Shown here in pieces: positions 43,701 to 55,537 of a stretch of 64,000 bases of DNA. Source of the stretch: Pyronema omphalodes (Eukaryota > Ascomycota > Pezizomycetes > Pezizales > Pyronemataceae); assembly GCA_024516155.1 (NCBI GenBank), contig JAJJXM010000020.1, positions 558,001 to 622,000 on the forward strand, read 5' to 3'. Position 1 is the first letter of the stretch. Each line of letters begins with the position of its first letter. A model generated the notes under the pieces. It was not told where the DNA came from. It made no database searches and worked only from the letters and a program-made list of their open reading frames with translations. A program made the position numbers and the translations under genes.

Positions 43701-46700
43701 ATCACCCCGTGCGCCGAATTCATGGCTGTATGTATGGTAAAAGCCCGGGGTAATTAGTCCGAGTGCACTTCTATGCAAGTATCCATTTCCTTATCGGATG
43801 AAAGATCATATGTATCTCAAGATAATAGCTAAAAGAAGAAATCAAAGCATGACATATTCATTGCCTTTCCAGATATCTCCGCTGTATCGCCTGCAAATAC
43901 CCTCATCTATAGCCTCATCACCATTTCATCATTGAATGTACCTTTCCGAATTCTACTCCTTTACCGGATGAGAGCTATTGTGCAGTTTGAATTCGAGGCT
44001 AAAGAACCAATCCAAGGTCATTAAAGACCTATTTCCATATTAACATAGTGATCCATTGAATCAAAAAGTCTCTGGCTTACACATGACAAGAACCACTGCC
44101 GCTCCTAATCACTGCAAGTACCCCAAGCTCGAGCCACAGTGCAGTTTCATCACGTTAGGGTTGATGTAACCATGTAACAATCCGTCAAATGATTGATTAG
44201 TGATCTTAAAGCTCGAGATAGAAACTTACCCAAGACCAATTCATATTCATACAGTCATATCTAATCCACTAAATTGTATCGCCTTACATCTTTATCACAA
44301 ACTAACTCTACTAAAATACAGAACATGCAAGTTCTTAACGCAGTCTAGGTCTACGTTCACTGTACTGATACTAAGTTTACTACCCCAGCTCAAGCACCGC
44401 AGCACCAGCCACAGCTCCGTTTGTTTCACCAAGTGGGGCTCCTGCACCGTCCCGTGAGAACCATAGGTTCATCATAGCTTATGATTCTTACAACGTGATA
44501 GGTAATATATATAAAACAGTAATTAGTAGTTTCTGCAGGCCGATACATGGCCATCTCTAGCTGTTCTTACGTACTTCCCATACCTCATAGACCTAACAGA
44601 CCTTACAGACCTTGCAAACCTTGTAGACCTAACAGAGCTTGAAGACCTTGCAGGCATTGCTAGTTTAATTCCCAAAATAATGATCTCCGTGTATGTTACG
44701 CATATACCATGGTATAGTGTAAGCACTTAGCAGACCATCTTAGTTATGGTAGTACGTACCATACTTTACATTCGATAGTTCAAGTGTAAAGAACGGGAGC
44801 TTGTTGTGTCAGCACTAATGTCACTGTGGTTCATGGTAATGTCTTGTGCTAAGCCATAGCGTGGTGGTGGTACGTAGTACCATACTTGAGAAACAAACAT
44901 TACCAACTTCTTGAATCATGAAGTTCTGCCGAGAGTGCTATGTAGCCACACAGTTAAGAATTCGGCCGCTATATCCGGTTCCAGTTGGAAATCAGGTACC
45001 GACAATTTAGAAATTTGAATTGTGGCTAGTGTAAATGAATAAACAAATGAATAAACTAAATGTTGATCTTTCTGCCAGCCAGCCATCGGAATCGTCAGGG
45101 ATTTCTCGGGTATATCACGGTTTTTGCGGCAGATGTAAAGATCTTACTAGAAGATTACATAGATCTGATCATCTGGATTATCATATCTCTGTATTCGGCG
45201 TTTACAATTAAAGGGAGTTCGGATATCATCGGTGGAGATATATGTGGTTAATTAATCATGAATCTATATCGATGTACTAGATGTAGAGTAGAGTACATAC
45301 AGATGTTGCTATTTTTAGACGCGCAGATAGATTACGGCCGTGAAGGTATGACAGGTGCTGAAAGTTAATTATATTTTGATTTTGTGCAGTGCACGGTACC
45401 ATTACTTAGTGCTGCGTACAAACTGGTGAACTACTTCATCTATAGTTATGGATGTTACATCCCGATTTCTAGTCTTTGGAACATTACTTGTAGTATAGAA
45501 TTCGGTCTTCTCGGTGCCATCACTCCCGTCATTGCCTTCTTTCCCTCTGGTAAGCTATTCTACTCAACAGGTAGAAAACAGAAAGGGCTGTCTAGTATGT
45601 GTGGGTGTATCCGTACCTTGTTCCCTTGTTTGTTTCTCGTCCAAACCCAGCTGAAATACTCGAACTAAGTCCATATTCTAGCCAGGATACCGTCGCCTGT
45701 CTTATCCACCCCAGCGGGGCAGGGCAGCAGGGAATCCTACATGTGGAAACTAGGTACATAGCTCGCTAACGTACCTAACCTAACAAACCTAGATAGATAC
45801 CCTAGATAACCAGCCAAAACGACAGATTCAAAACCGAACGGCTGTAGTAGTTAGGTACGTACACACAGCAAAAAAATTTGTTTCACTGGTTTCACTGGTT
45901 TCACCCGTTTTACTGGTTTTACTGGTTTCGTCGGATGAGAGGTACATCAGGAGAGAAGGTTAGGTGATGCAGATGCGATGGGATGGGATGGGTGCGACCC
46001 TACTTTCCCCCCACTTTCCCTTCTTGAAGCATGGAAGAGAGAAGGAAACAACATCCGAAGCATCCTGCAGAGTTATTGTTTAGATCTTGACGGGCACCTT
46101 CGGCATTGAATTTCCTGTGTAAGTATCTTTCTAGTATGTATAGTAGTACGAAAAAATTGGCAACTCGAATTGGGAATTAGGCATCAAGAATTGAATTCAA
46201 CCATACATGAACAAAAGAATGTTATACAAACATATCCCAGCTGATACAATCGATAATGGGTTTGATTGATCAAGGAATTATATTCACGAGCGCAAACCTC
46301 GCGTAATGAAAGTTTAGGATCTCAAAGAAAAAGAAAGGTAAAATAATAAAATCCCAGAACTGCAATGGTTACTCGCTTCTCTTTTTATTTGATCGGCGCA
46401 GTGCGCATTTCTATCCTGCACGTGCCTAAACTTAAACCCTCCAGTCACGCATCGTGCCGATTCCGCTTAAAGGTGGAAGCTGACTACATATCACAATGTG
46501 TATTTGAGAATTCAGTTTCATGCTTTAATTTACTACAATTTCATACCATGCCATACCATGTTTCCGATGATCGATGATCTTTAGTCGACAAGTACTCAAA
46601 GAGGAGGGGCTTGAATTTTCTTTTTGTTTTTTTTTTGTTTTTCTACCTCTATGTCCCTTCCGTTTTTGTATCACGTCTATCACATCACATCTTAATTGAT

Positions 46701-49700
46701 CGTTATTGTTTCTTTTCAATCCCTGGGTATCACATAGGCTGAGGCATATAAACGGGCATATCCGCTTATCTGGAATGCGAATGCAAATGCATGGCTGGTA
46801 ATTATGGTTGATATTGACGGGCTGGCACATGTAGATGGTAGGGACAAGTAAGTTGGTGGTGGGGGGATTGTGGGATGAGAGGGATGGTCTTAGCTTTCGG
46901 GGGTGGGGGGAAGGGAGTGGGGATCCATCCATAGAGCTAGCATCCCGATCTGGTACCGAGCATTCCGACAACCAGGCGAGATCGAAACCCGTCCGAACTA
47001 GCGCGACAAATTTGTTTCGTTTCAATTGCTTTTCCATTTCCATACCGGTAACCAGATATCACAAAACAAAAATTAAATAATAAAAAGGTGATCAATGTTA
47101 TACAAAGTAAATACATACTGGTTTAGGTATGGGCTTGGTAATACTGTAGCTTCGAAATTATTTTAGCTGGTCGCTGGTCAATGGAAACAAGGATCGATGG
47201 TTGAAATGCTTGAATGTAGTACTGGGTATCTTGTTATTCTGAGACGTTGCCCCCTCGCCCCGGAGGCTTGCTACACTTGTTACAGACAAGACAGCTTAGG
47301 TGTGATTTGGCGCTTGAAATACGGAGATTGAGATAATTTTTGCTTTACTGTGATGTACTGCAGCTAGCAAGTTAGCATAATCTGTGTAAAGTTTCACGCC
47401 TGAAGACGGAGATAGTATCTGCATGATCGGATCAGGTTCGAGTGACTTCTTGATACATAGGGCATTAGAGTACATTGATCTTACGGAGGGTAATTTTCTT
47501 TCAAGGGATGTTGCAGATCACGGGTACACGGTATGGTATGGTATGGTTTCTTGCATGAATTTCATCTCGGCCCTACATACTCGGTGGTATTCGGGGTGGC
47601 CACGGCTAGAATCCAAGGTCAACTCTCTCAACATTGAACTTCGGATGAAAGCTCAAATTAGTTACTGTGAGCTTTGTGACTACTACTACATGCTGGTGAC
47701 TAGAAAAAAAAATGCTTGTTCGAATGCGTTGGCGACCAGCTTGGTACCAGCAAAAAAATGAATACTTGCTCGATGCTGATCGAATGCGTCAAGTTGGCTA
47801 TGGTATACTTGCCGTTAGTATTCCGTACGCCTCAATTAGCTGAATAACAAACGCCTTACAAAAAAGAATACAACACGAATGTTAGCCAAGTAAGTAACTA
47901 CTCTAGAATACGTCACGGTTACTCGAAAATTTATAAGCCATACTAAACTGCTTTGAAAATTTCCTTTATACACTATCGCCAACTCCCAATTCCTTTGATT
48001 ACGTGTACAATAACCGCATCGCGACTGAACGCACAAGCTACGTGTGGCGTTGTGACGCGATTTGGGCATGACAAAAGATTGAGGCGCAGCTCGTACATAG
48101 AGGAATCCTCAAAAAGGTGGCTAGTGCACATATTGAACCCAACTGCGGGGATTCGGTTCCACGCTAACGGCGTGGCGATCATCCAAGCACTCCACGGAGG
48201 CCGGAGAGGGCATGTGTCAATCCATAACACTGAGCAACTCAACGCGACGCGTGAAGGAATGGCTTTACGAGGAAGAGGTGAAGAGTCAGAACTCAAACTA
48301 GCGAAGGATACACACCCTACCGCCATGGGATCGGATATGGCTGGGATTTGGGTCATGGTCATAACCTTAATATGCGATTACTATTGATACCTAAGTCCAT
48401 CCAGCCTGAGACCTGAAAGCTACATCTCGGTGATTGCTAGATACTGCGCCCGTACGATTGAGAACTGTGTTGAAGCTTAGGGAGCTCAGTGGTAAGCTCG
48501 AGATTCACCATGAGCTTCATGGGTGAGCTTTGCAGCCCCGAAACTCCATAGCTCTACTTTAAGCTAGTATCTTCAAATTTGGACTGTTGTTGATGTGAAG
48601 TCGCGCACATATTTCAGCTGAGAAAGTCATCGCTGGCGGACTATGCTAAGCTGTTGATTGCCTCAACAGCCTCATTTACAAGTTGACCTTTATTGTCATC
48701 TGCACTGCTCTTAGTTCATGAGCTTCGGCTATTGATTTGAGGTACTGTATGTAGGTTTCTGGGGCTGTTTTAGCCAGGAAGGCTGATTTTACTCGAGCGC
48801 AGAAGAAAAAGAGTACAGTGTACCTAAATATGGAAAAGGCATCAGGCTTTTTCAAGCTGAGACAAGAAATCGTGATAGTTTCGGTACATTATTGGAATTC
48901 AAAAAAAAGCCCCCTCAATCCGACCCATCATCTCGGGACTTGGGATTTTCCCAAGAACCGTTTTAGTTCTCTAAACTTAAAAACTTTCTCTAACCTTCCC
49001 CGATGAACTGACTGGGTGATCTTCGGACGTTATCGGGACTAGTCTACAATTTCATAGCCACTGGAATGCGTGGCGTAAATGTAAAACCCCGCAGTAGCTA
49101 GGAATCGGTCCGGAATTAACCTTGCATTTACATAGGGAGGGACATGAGAAGAGGACCCTTAGAATATATCGGCGCTGCTATGTACATAGCATACATAGAG
49201 ATATAGATAACCGATAAAAGTTTAACTTCTGTAGGTAACACAAAGTGTCAGAAAGTGTCGCAAAGCCATTATTTCTATGGTTTTTATTGATGGGTATAGA
49301 TTTCTAAATGCATAGACCTACCTATCTATCTAATTCGCCGCCCTCTCCTCATCTGTTTTATTAGAATGTGATTCATCAGTCACGAAGAATTTCCTCTCAC
49401 TGTATGTGGATTTTAGACTTCACTACACACACCTTGAAGCATGGAATCTACTGAGTCTACTCTAATCAAATCACTACACAAATCTCATTGCTACATAATG
49501 CTACGTATTATAGGTAGCAGCACTATACATATTACGTGAAAAGAAAACTCAACACACAGATTGTAGTAGACCTGTCACGATGACCAAATATCACGTTTTA
49601 AATTTCAAAGTAACCGGCGAGATATGATTCTTTACAAAACAATATCATAGTAACCGATAGGTCAGCCTCTGCGATCTATCCGATCTGCCTGCGGTCTGCC

Positions 49701-51969
49701 TGACAGAAAGCTAAAATGAGTAAAGTGACCACGGACCACTGATCACTGACCACTGAATAGTAACTTTGAGTATAATGTGCGTAGTGGTCATCGGTTTCCT
49801 CCCAGCAAATCCCCAGTGTTCAGTGCCCGATGAAAGGGAAAAAAAAAAAAAAAAGAAAACGCTGGCTTGCTTGCGTGAACCCTGCATACCTACCATAGCA
49901 TACATACAGTACTCCATCTCTCGATTCTTCGATCCATCGATCCATCGACAAAGGCAGTCATGTAGTAAGAAGTATCTGTAACATAAACCGAAATCGCAAC
50001 CGGCGATACATGACCGGACGAGAAACCTAAGAAGTGGTAACCTCGGCGCTGCAATGTGCAATGTGCGGTGCAGTTGTGCAGGAGGAATCATAACTTGTCG
50101 GTATATGTATGAGTATGAGTAAAATTTATACGGTATGATGATTGATTAAATCTGTTCATGCCTATTATGTGTGATGGCTTGAGATGAGGATTACGGAGGA
50201 AAAAAAACTTTTGATGACCAGTATCTGTTGGTTTATGATGTATCGATTTCTTTCATCCGCCCCAGACCACCCCCACATCCACCCCTCCACGGCTTCGCGG
50301 CTTCGCGGCTTCGGATCTTCACATCATCTCAGCTCAGCTCCGACTTCAGGGTCCTCAGGGTCCTCATTTTCTATCCATATGTTATCCTATTCCTATCCTT
50401 ATCGATAACAAAAAAAAGCAGGAGCGTTGATCAATCATCAGCCCAGCCCTCCCGACCAGGCAAGCGAGGACCCTGGCATTAAATTCTGTGTTCCTGTGTT
50501 CCCGTGGCTGTCTCCAGCTAACTTTAATAGGCTTAGTTATGATGTTGAATTGCCGTGCAGCGTGGGTTTTTACATATGGTTCTTGCGTTTCTTGGCGAAA
50601 GGGACCAATATGGTGGTGCCATAGACATAAAATGGGTGATATGTAAACCTGGACATATGTACCCATAGTTGGAAGATAAATAAGGCTGTCAGAAAATGAA
50701 AGGTATTATGATGATTGTGATGAATTTTTTTTTTTTTTTTTTTTTTGAGTTGGGGATATACACAGGGAGATCGAGACACATAGGATGTAATTCCTATTGA
50801 GAAGTCTAGATTTCTCTTGGAGGAACACACAGGAAGCGGTCGGAGTAAACGCTGGAAAAAAATAAAAAACAACACATCAATACATGTAACATACATTCTG
50901 TCTTTCTGTATACAGGCTACAGCTGTATGTATGCGGTTTCGATTCCAGGTGGGAGGCAGGAACGTAACACGTCATTCCTCAGCCTGATATGACAGACAGA
51001 CAGACTTATAGGACGTCGATTTTAAAACTATTCCTGCGAAAGTTATAGGCTACATATTCTTATTACTTGTCGAAACTTGTCATCGATTCATTAATTCATC
51101 TTCTTCAAATCTGAGATGTTGCATTCTGCTACGTATGGTGCTGGTGGTGGTGATTTACTTTCACCTGCAGTCGAAGAGAAATCCAAACATAAGGTTACGG
51201 TGATACAAAAGGGGCCGCGTGCTTCAAAGAGTAAACATACATACATATCTCTTTTACCGCCTTGTCTTGTATTATACTGTACACGGGTACATGCTTTTAC
51301 GGGGTTCACAATATTGATCTGAAACGAAGAAATCTGCAGAGATTCGTCATGGTACCGCAGCGCGCTGCGCAACGCGGTGATGATCAGGGTCGAACAGGAT
51401 GCGGGCTTCCACGGGCAGGGCAGGGTCCGGGCAGCAGATCCCGCAGTGGAGTTGCTGTAGCCTAGTTGCGCGGCTACCGGTACTTTGCGTTCCTGTATTT
51501 CCTGTGGATATCCGTGTTGCTTGACCTACCTTTTCGGATGAAAGCAACGAAAGCTATGAAAGTCACGAACGTAGTGAGGAAGTAGTGAAAGCATTAAGCA
51601 ACGAATATGTATCGAGGAAAATAAAAACCTCCAAATTAACAGCTGCGTCGGGCAGTGGCAACTTGTAGCTATACATTCGAATTGCATTATGGAAACTCTT
51701 ATTTTTTTTCTGCCCGACCTTTAACTGCCTGATGCCCCGCTGCCTTACAATTATACCGACCGCACGTGCACCCCGCCGCATCTCCGCTTTGTCAAAATGG
51801 GATGCATGATATCGTCATCGTGTTCCATAACGGCGGGTGGCTATCGATGATGTCAACGGTCGACTCGACTGGACCCCATTTTTTTTCTTTCACCGTACGT
51901 TGCTACTGTACAGAGCTTCAATTTTTTTTTTTCTTTTTTACCCACGCGCGTAAGAAAATATGTGTAATG
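40787..51969. other. Large gene desert, part 1
   Basis: No convincing gene in 11 kb. AT-rich DNA with scattered microsatellites: CCCCCT tract 42057-42101, 9-bp AGACCTTNC array 44588-44655, TTTCACTGG array 45880-45929. Frames of 144 and 129 codons overlap on opposite strands at 47953-48387 in a slightly GC-richer patch, and a 172-codon minus frame runs at 46525-47043; I recognise no family in any of them and the two strands compete. No tRNA or other RNA gene seen by eye. Confidence 0.45.
44588..44655. repeat. Imperfect 9-bp tandem repeat (AGACCTTNC)
   Basis: Seven consecutive imperfect 9-mers (AGACCTAAC, AGACCTTAC, AGACCTTGC, AAACCTTGT, AGACCTAAC, AGAGCTTGA, AGACCTTGC). Non-coding context. 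Confidence 0.8.
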
Positions 51970-52245
51970 ACAGAATTGCATTCCTAACTGTGAAAGTAAA
52001 GATGGGAATCCAACCGCAAGTTGTCATTCCTCAACTCTAACTTCTTGTAAAAGCAAAGATGAGAATCCGACTGGGAAGTTGTCATTCGTAACTGCAAAAT
52101 CGAAGATGAGAATCTGACTGCAAGTTGTCATTCCTGACTTTTTGAACGCAAAAGATGGGAATCCGGCCGGAAGCTGTCATCCCAAACTTTAACTGTGAAA
52201 ACAAAGATGGAAATCCGACGCGTTAACGGAAGTTGTGAATTGCTC
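51970..52245. repeat. Degenerate minisatellite, five units of about 46-59 bp
   Basis: Units share the core AAAGATGGGAATCCGAC, then an A/G-rich GGAAG, then TTGTCATTCCTAACT. Units vary in length because the segment between CTAACT and AAAGATG is of unequal length. Units differ by many substitutions, so the array is old compared with the 237-bp repeat in the GTPase gene. Confidence 0.8.
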
Positions 52246-54427
52246 ATCCATGATAACTCCTTACCCATCCATGATAACTGTTATTCGGCTACTATAGTAG
52301 GATGTGCTTGACCTCGTCTCTTGTCACGCGAGCCGAAAACACCTCCGTCGTTGCCTCGTGCATGGAAAATGCAACTTGTTGACACCACAACACGCACGAA
52401 CAGCGGGAATCGGGAGTCGCAGGAAAGAAGCTTACCTAGGAAATCTAGGAAATTTAAAAGTATCTAGAGTCTCGATAGCGGAACGACGGAGCAAAGCGAG
52501 CTGAAAATCGACGCACCCGCAGAGCAACCGGTTCATTTTGCCACCTTTTTGATAACTCTACTCGGATCTTTGGAGAAAGCAACTGCATGAAATGACGATA
52601 TCGCAAGAATCTCGTCCGCTCTTCGACATCACGCTGCTGCTGCTTCGCGTCGCGAGAAAGACCCCTCCTCCGCCCCCTCCCCCTCCCCCTCCCACCCCCC
52701 CCACCACCATCACCCCCTCCCCGTGCCTGACTCGTGCTTCGGGAGACTGTATCTATCACCGCGCGGGGTCCACATACTCATAGTCATAGCCATAGTCTCG
52801 AACATCACCGGTGCTTTTTTGCACTTAAGATGCATGATATGCACGATGATGTTTGCTTGTAGAATTTTGTATCCGTTGTACCTTTCTAGCGTTGGGTCCC
52901 TGTGGCTCTGCTGGACGCAACGCGTAGACAAGTCATGCCCTACGTGAGGTGTTGCTGTGACCCTAACTAACCTTTTAGGGTTAGCGCTCCATTACAACAT
53001 CTTGAGCATCCTGGGCTGCAACATCATCACTCCAATGACAGCGCTTAATCGAGCACCCCAAGGAAGAAACAACCCGTAAGTCCCAGGAGAAACTGCGAAT
53101 TGCATTTACGAATGCCACGTGAGATTTATGGGACTCAGCTGAATTGAGCATCCTCAACAAGAAAGAGGGGAAACTTCCCTTGGAGACTCTTGGGGACTCA
53201 TGCTTACGCTAAAGTTTCCCACCACGGCCCACCAGTAGGTCAGCCCATAAGGATCTTGTCATGAAATTTGTATGGCAAGTCCAGAAGATAATCAGGTACG
53301 ATATGGAATGGGAGGCAAGGACCCGATCATCCCACGTTCCACCTCCCCGCAATAACACCTGATCTCCTGTTATCTTAATCCGAGAGGCCCACCAGCGAGG
53401 CTTCATGATAGTCTGCAGGTACACTGGACAGGACAGGACATTATTGCAGGCCGGAAATTCCGACGGGAAGCGTGAGGCGGCCCTAGGAACTTGATTTCTA
53501 TTGCAGGAGGGCGAGGATTTAGCGAGCTGCGCCACTGAGAGTGAAGCAGTAAGAGGAATATGGAATTATGGAGATATTGCCATCCGTCCAATCCTGAAGG
53601 AAACGGATAAGAAGCAAAAAATTGAAAGGTTTCATAATTCGGGGACTTTTCTAGAGCTGGAATGGAGTTATGGAATGAATGCGAGGCAGTCTGGATGTCC
53701 TTGGTACGGAAATTTGAAATGAGGGGTAGATGATTTTCGGTTTTCCTTTGGGCTGTCTAGGGCTCCCTGGGCTCCCTGGTCCTCTGGTTCTATTCGAGCC
53801 GAGAATTCGGGCGCCATAGATTAGACAGTAGTGGATTATGGTAGCATGGCAGCATGGCCGGGTGGCCGCATCTTAGCTTTGGTAGATTGCTAGCTTGAAT
53901 CTAATATCCTGCGGTACAGATATGCTCGCGCTCCAGGGTCCGCCATCCACAAGCCTCCGAAACTCAAGAAGCCCGGCCTAGCTCGCTGTGCAGACGAGGT
54001 CTTGGTTGCCTGCTTGTCTTTTGAGTCTCTCGCTTGATCAGTTAATGGCTTTTTCATCCTGGTAAGACATAAACCCTAGGTTGTGTGCTACAATAATTCT
54101 ATAACTTCTGCCGACACCCCCCACTTGATTTTTAAATCCACACACCACACCTTCTCCACAGGGCCCCTCCAGACTCGGTTTATACAAATATCCTAGTTCG
54201 TTGCTACACATATTACTTCAATCCGAAGATATATTATATCAACCACATCTCCTCCTCCGATCCACTCCAGATTCTTGGATTCTTGGTTTCTGCGAAAAGC
54301 TTACCGAAACTACACCTTTTGACAACCGTTCATCAACTCCCTCGCCCACCGGGCGTTATATATCAACAAAATCCACCCTTTCTCAACACCTGTACAACCG
54401 TATTTCAGCAGTCAGACTCATCGCTAC
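52246..54427. other. Gene desert, part 2, and leader of the 54428 gene
   Basis: Contains a C-rich tract at 52663-52722 (CCCCCT repeats), GGCTCCCT duplications near 53757-53780 and otherwise unremarkable DNA. From about 54100 the plus strand becomes C/T-rich with few G, consistent with a transcribed leader of the gene at 54428. No separate gene recognised. Confidence 0.45.
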
Positions 54428-55537
54428 ATGTCCAAAATGCCGGCTCTTCTCCTTCCCGACACCGCCGCACCATTTGCACCCCGTTCCTCCCCAACCGTAG
54501 TCCTCCCCACCAAAGTGGACCCCTGGCTCACAAGCACCTTAAAACGAGTCAACCGGATCAAGCGCTCGTTAAATTCTGTTCCTCAGCACCTAAAATGCTT
54601 AACAGACACCCTTTCACTTCCCTCAGCAATCTGGCACCTGTGCACCATCATGACCCCAAAAGCGCCTTCTTCCCAGCTAGCAAATCATGCAAACCCTTTA
54701 ACAGAATCCCTCACCACTTACGCACCGCTTCATATCACCGCCTACGTTGTTCACGTCGATCTAGTGCTTTCTCATGAGGTCGCTTTCAAATTATCGAAAG
54801 ACACCATAGAGGACCTAGTGGAATACCATAAAGATATTTATCTGCACGATCAAAGAGATCAAACCTGGCCATGGACAGAAAAAGAAGCCGCAGTTAAAAA
54901 GCTTCATGAGAACTTTGTTCAACAGGTTAATAAATTCATCTACAGAACAAACGCAAATGCCTTAGAGGGGTTGGAAGATGATGGAGCTGGAGAATTACTA
55001 GACGGAAGAGCGGAAGAGGTTAAACAGCAAGTTTTGGGTCTTTTCTGCCCTCTACTACCACCGCCACCAAGAGTCGTCAATGTCGTTAGACCTCCCTCTC
55101 AGGTACTCCCAAGTAATGCAACAGGTTCTTGGTGGTCCCCAAGTCCCGTTCCTTCAAATGCAGCACCCAGCCCAGTGGAGCCATGGAAGATCCTGCCGTC
55201 ATCTCCCGTTGAGGATAACCATCACCAGCAACACAGTCCGCCGGTCACGTCAGCACAACCACACTACACCCACAGCCGTCAGGATTACAATATCCACCAG
55301 AACAACAGCAATAACTGGATGTCATCCATGATGGATATGCCAAGTGTTACCTACGGACAACAACAGAATCATACCGCTACAACGATGGGGATGTCGATGG
55401 CTATGGGAATGGGATCAATGAGTGCTCCTTTACTTCCGTTGCCGAGTATGGTGGCGCAGCAGTGTGGGGCTGGGTTTGGTTTTGGTTGGGATCATCAGGC
55501 TGGGAGGGGCTATGCGGATTACGCCGCGACTATGTGA
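54428..55537 (+). CDS. Hypothetical protein with low-complexity C-terminal half
   Basis: Single-exon frame of 369 residues from ATG to TGA. I do not recognise the family. The first about 200 residues look folded: mixed helix, a charged stretch DLVEYHKDIYLHDQRDQ, WPWTEKEAAVKKLHENFVQQ and an acidic LEGLEDDGAGELLDGRAEE, with LLPPPPRVVNVVRPP closing the domain. The second half is Pro/Ser-rich, then His/Gln/Asn-rich, then has a Met-Gly run (MGMSMAMGMGSMS) and ends Gly/Trp/Phe-rich. This layout recalls regulators or RNA-binding proteins but is not diagnostic. No signal peptide. An ATG two codons downstream (54437) is an alternative start. The gene sits alone, with about 13.6 kb gene-free upstream and about 6.5 kb downstream. 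Confidence 0.7.
   Translation: MSKMPALLLPDTAAPFAPRSSPTVVLPTKVDPWLTSTLKRVNRIKRSLNSVPQHLKCLTDTLSLPSAIWHLCTIMTPKAPSSQLANHANPLTESLTTYAPLHITAYVVHVDLVLSHEVAFKLSKDTIEDLVEYHKDIYLHDQRDQTWPWTEKEAAVKKLHENFVQQVNKFIYRTNANALEGLEDDGAGELLDGRAEEVKQQVLGLFCPLLPPPPRVVNVVRPPSQVLPSNATGSWWSPSPVPSNAAPSPVEPWKILPSSPVEDNHHQQHSPPVTSAQPHYTHSRQDYNIHQNNSNNWMSSMMDMPSVTYGQQQNHTATTMGMSMAMGMGSMSAPLLPLPSMVAQQCGAGFGFGWDHQAGRGYADYAATM

Noticed and set aside
46525..47043. 172-codon minus-strand frame
   Set aside because: Composition is irregular (Lys/Arg runs over T-rich plus-strand tracts), with no family resemblance and no splice context.
47953..48387. Overlapping 144-codon plus and 129-codon minus frames
   Set aside because: Both strands are open over the same patch and neither resembles a known family; probably a GC effect.
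48470..48535. tRNA-like D-arm (AGCTCAGTGGTAAGC)
   Set aside because: No T-arm (GGTTCGANNCC) or closing acceptor stem follows at the right spacing.
54283..54777. 164-codon frame overlapping the start of the 54428 gene
   Set aside because: Out of frame with the longer gene, Ser/Pro/His-rich as expected from a shifted reading, and has no ATG at a better context.
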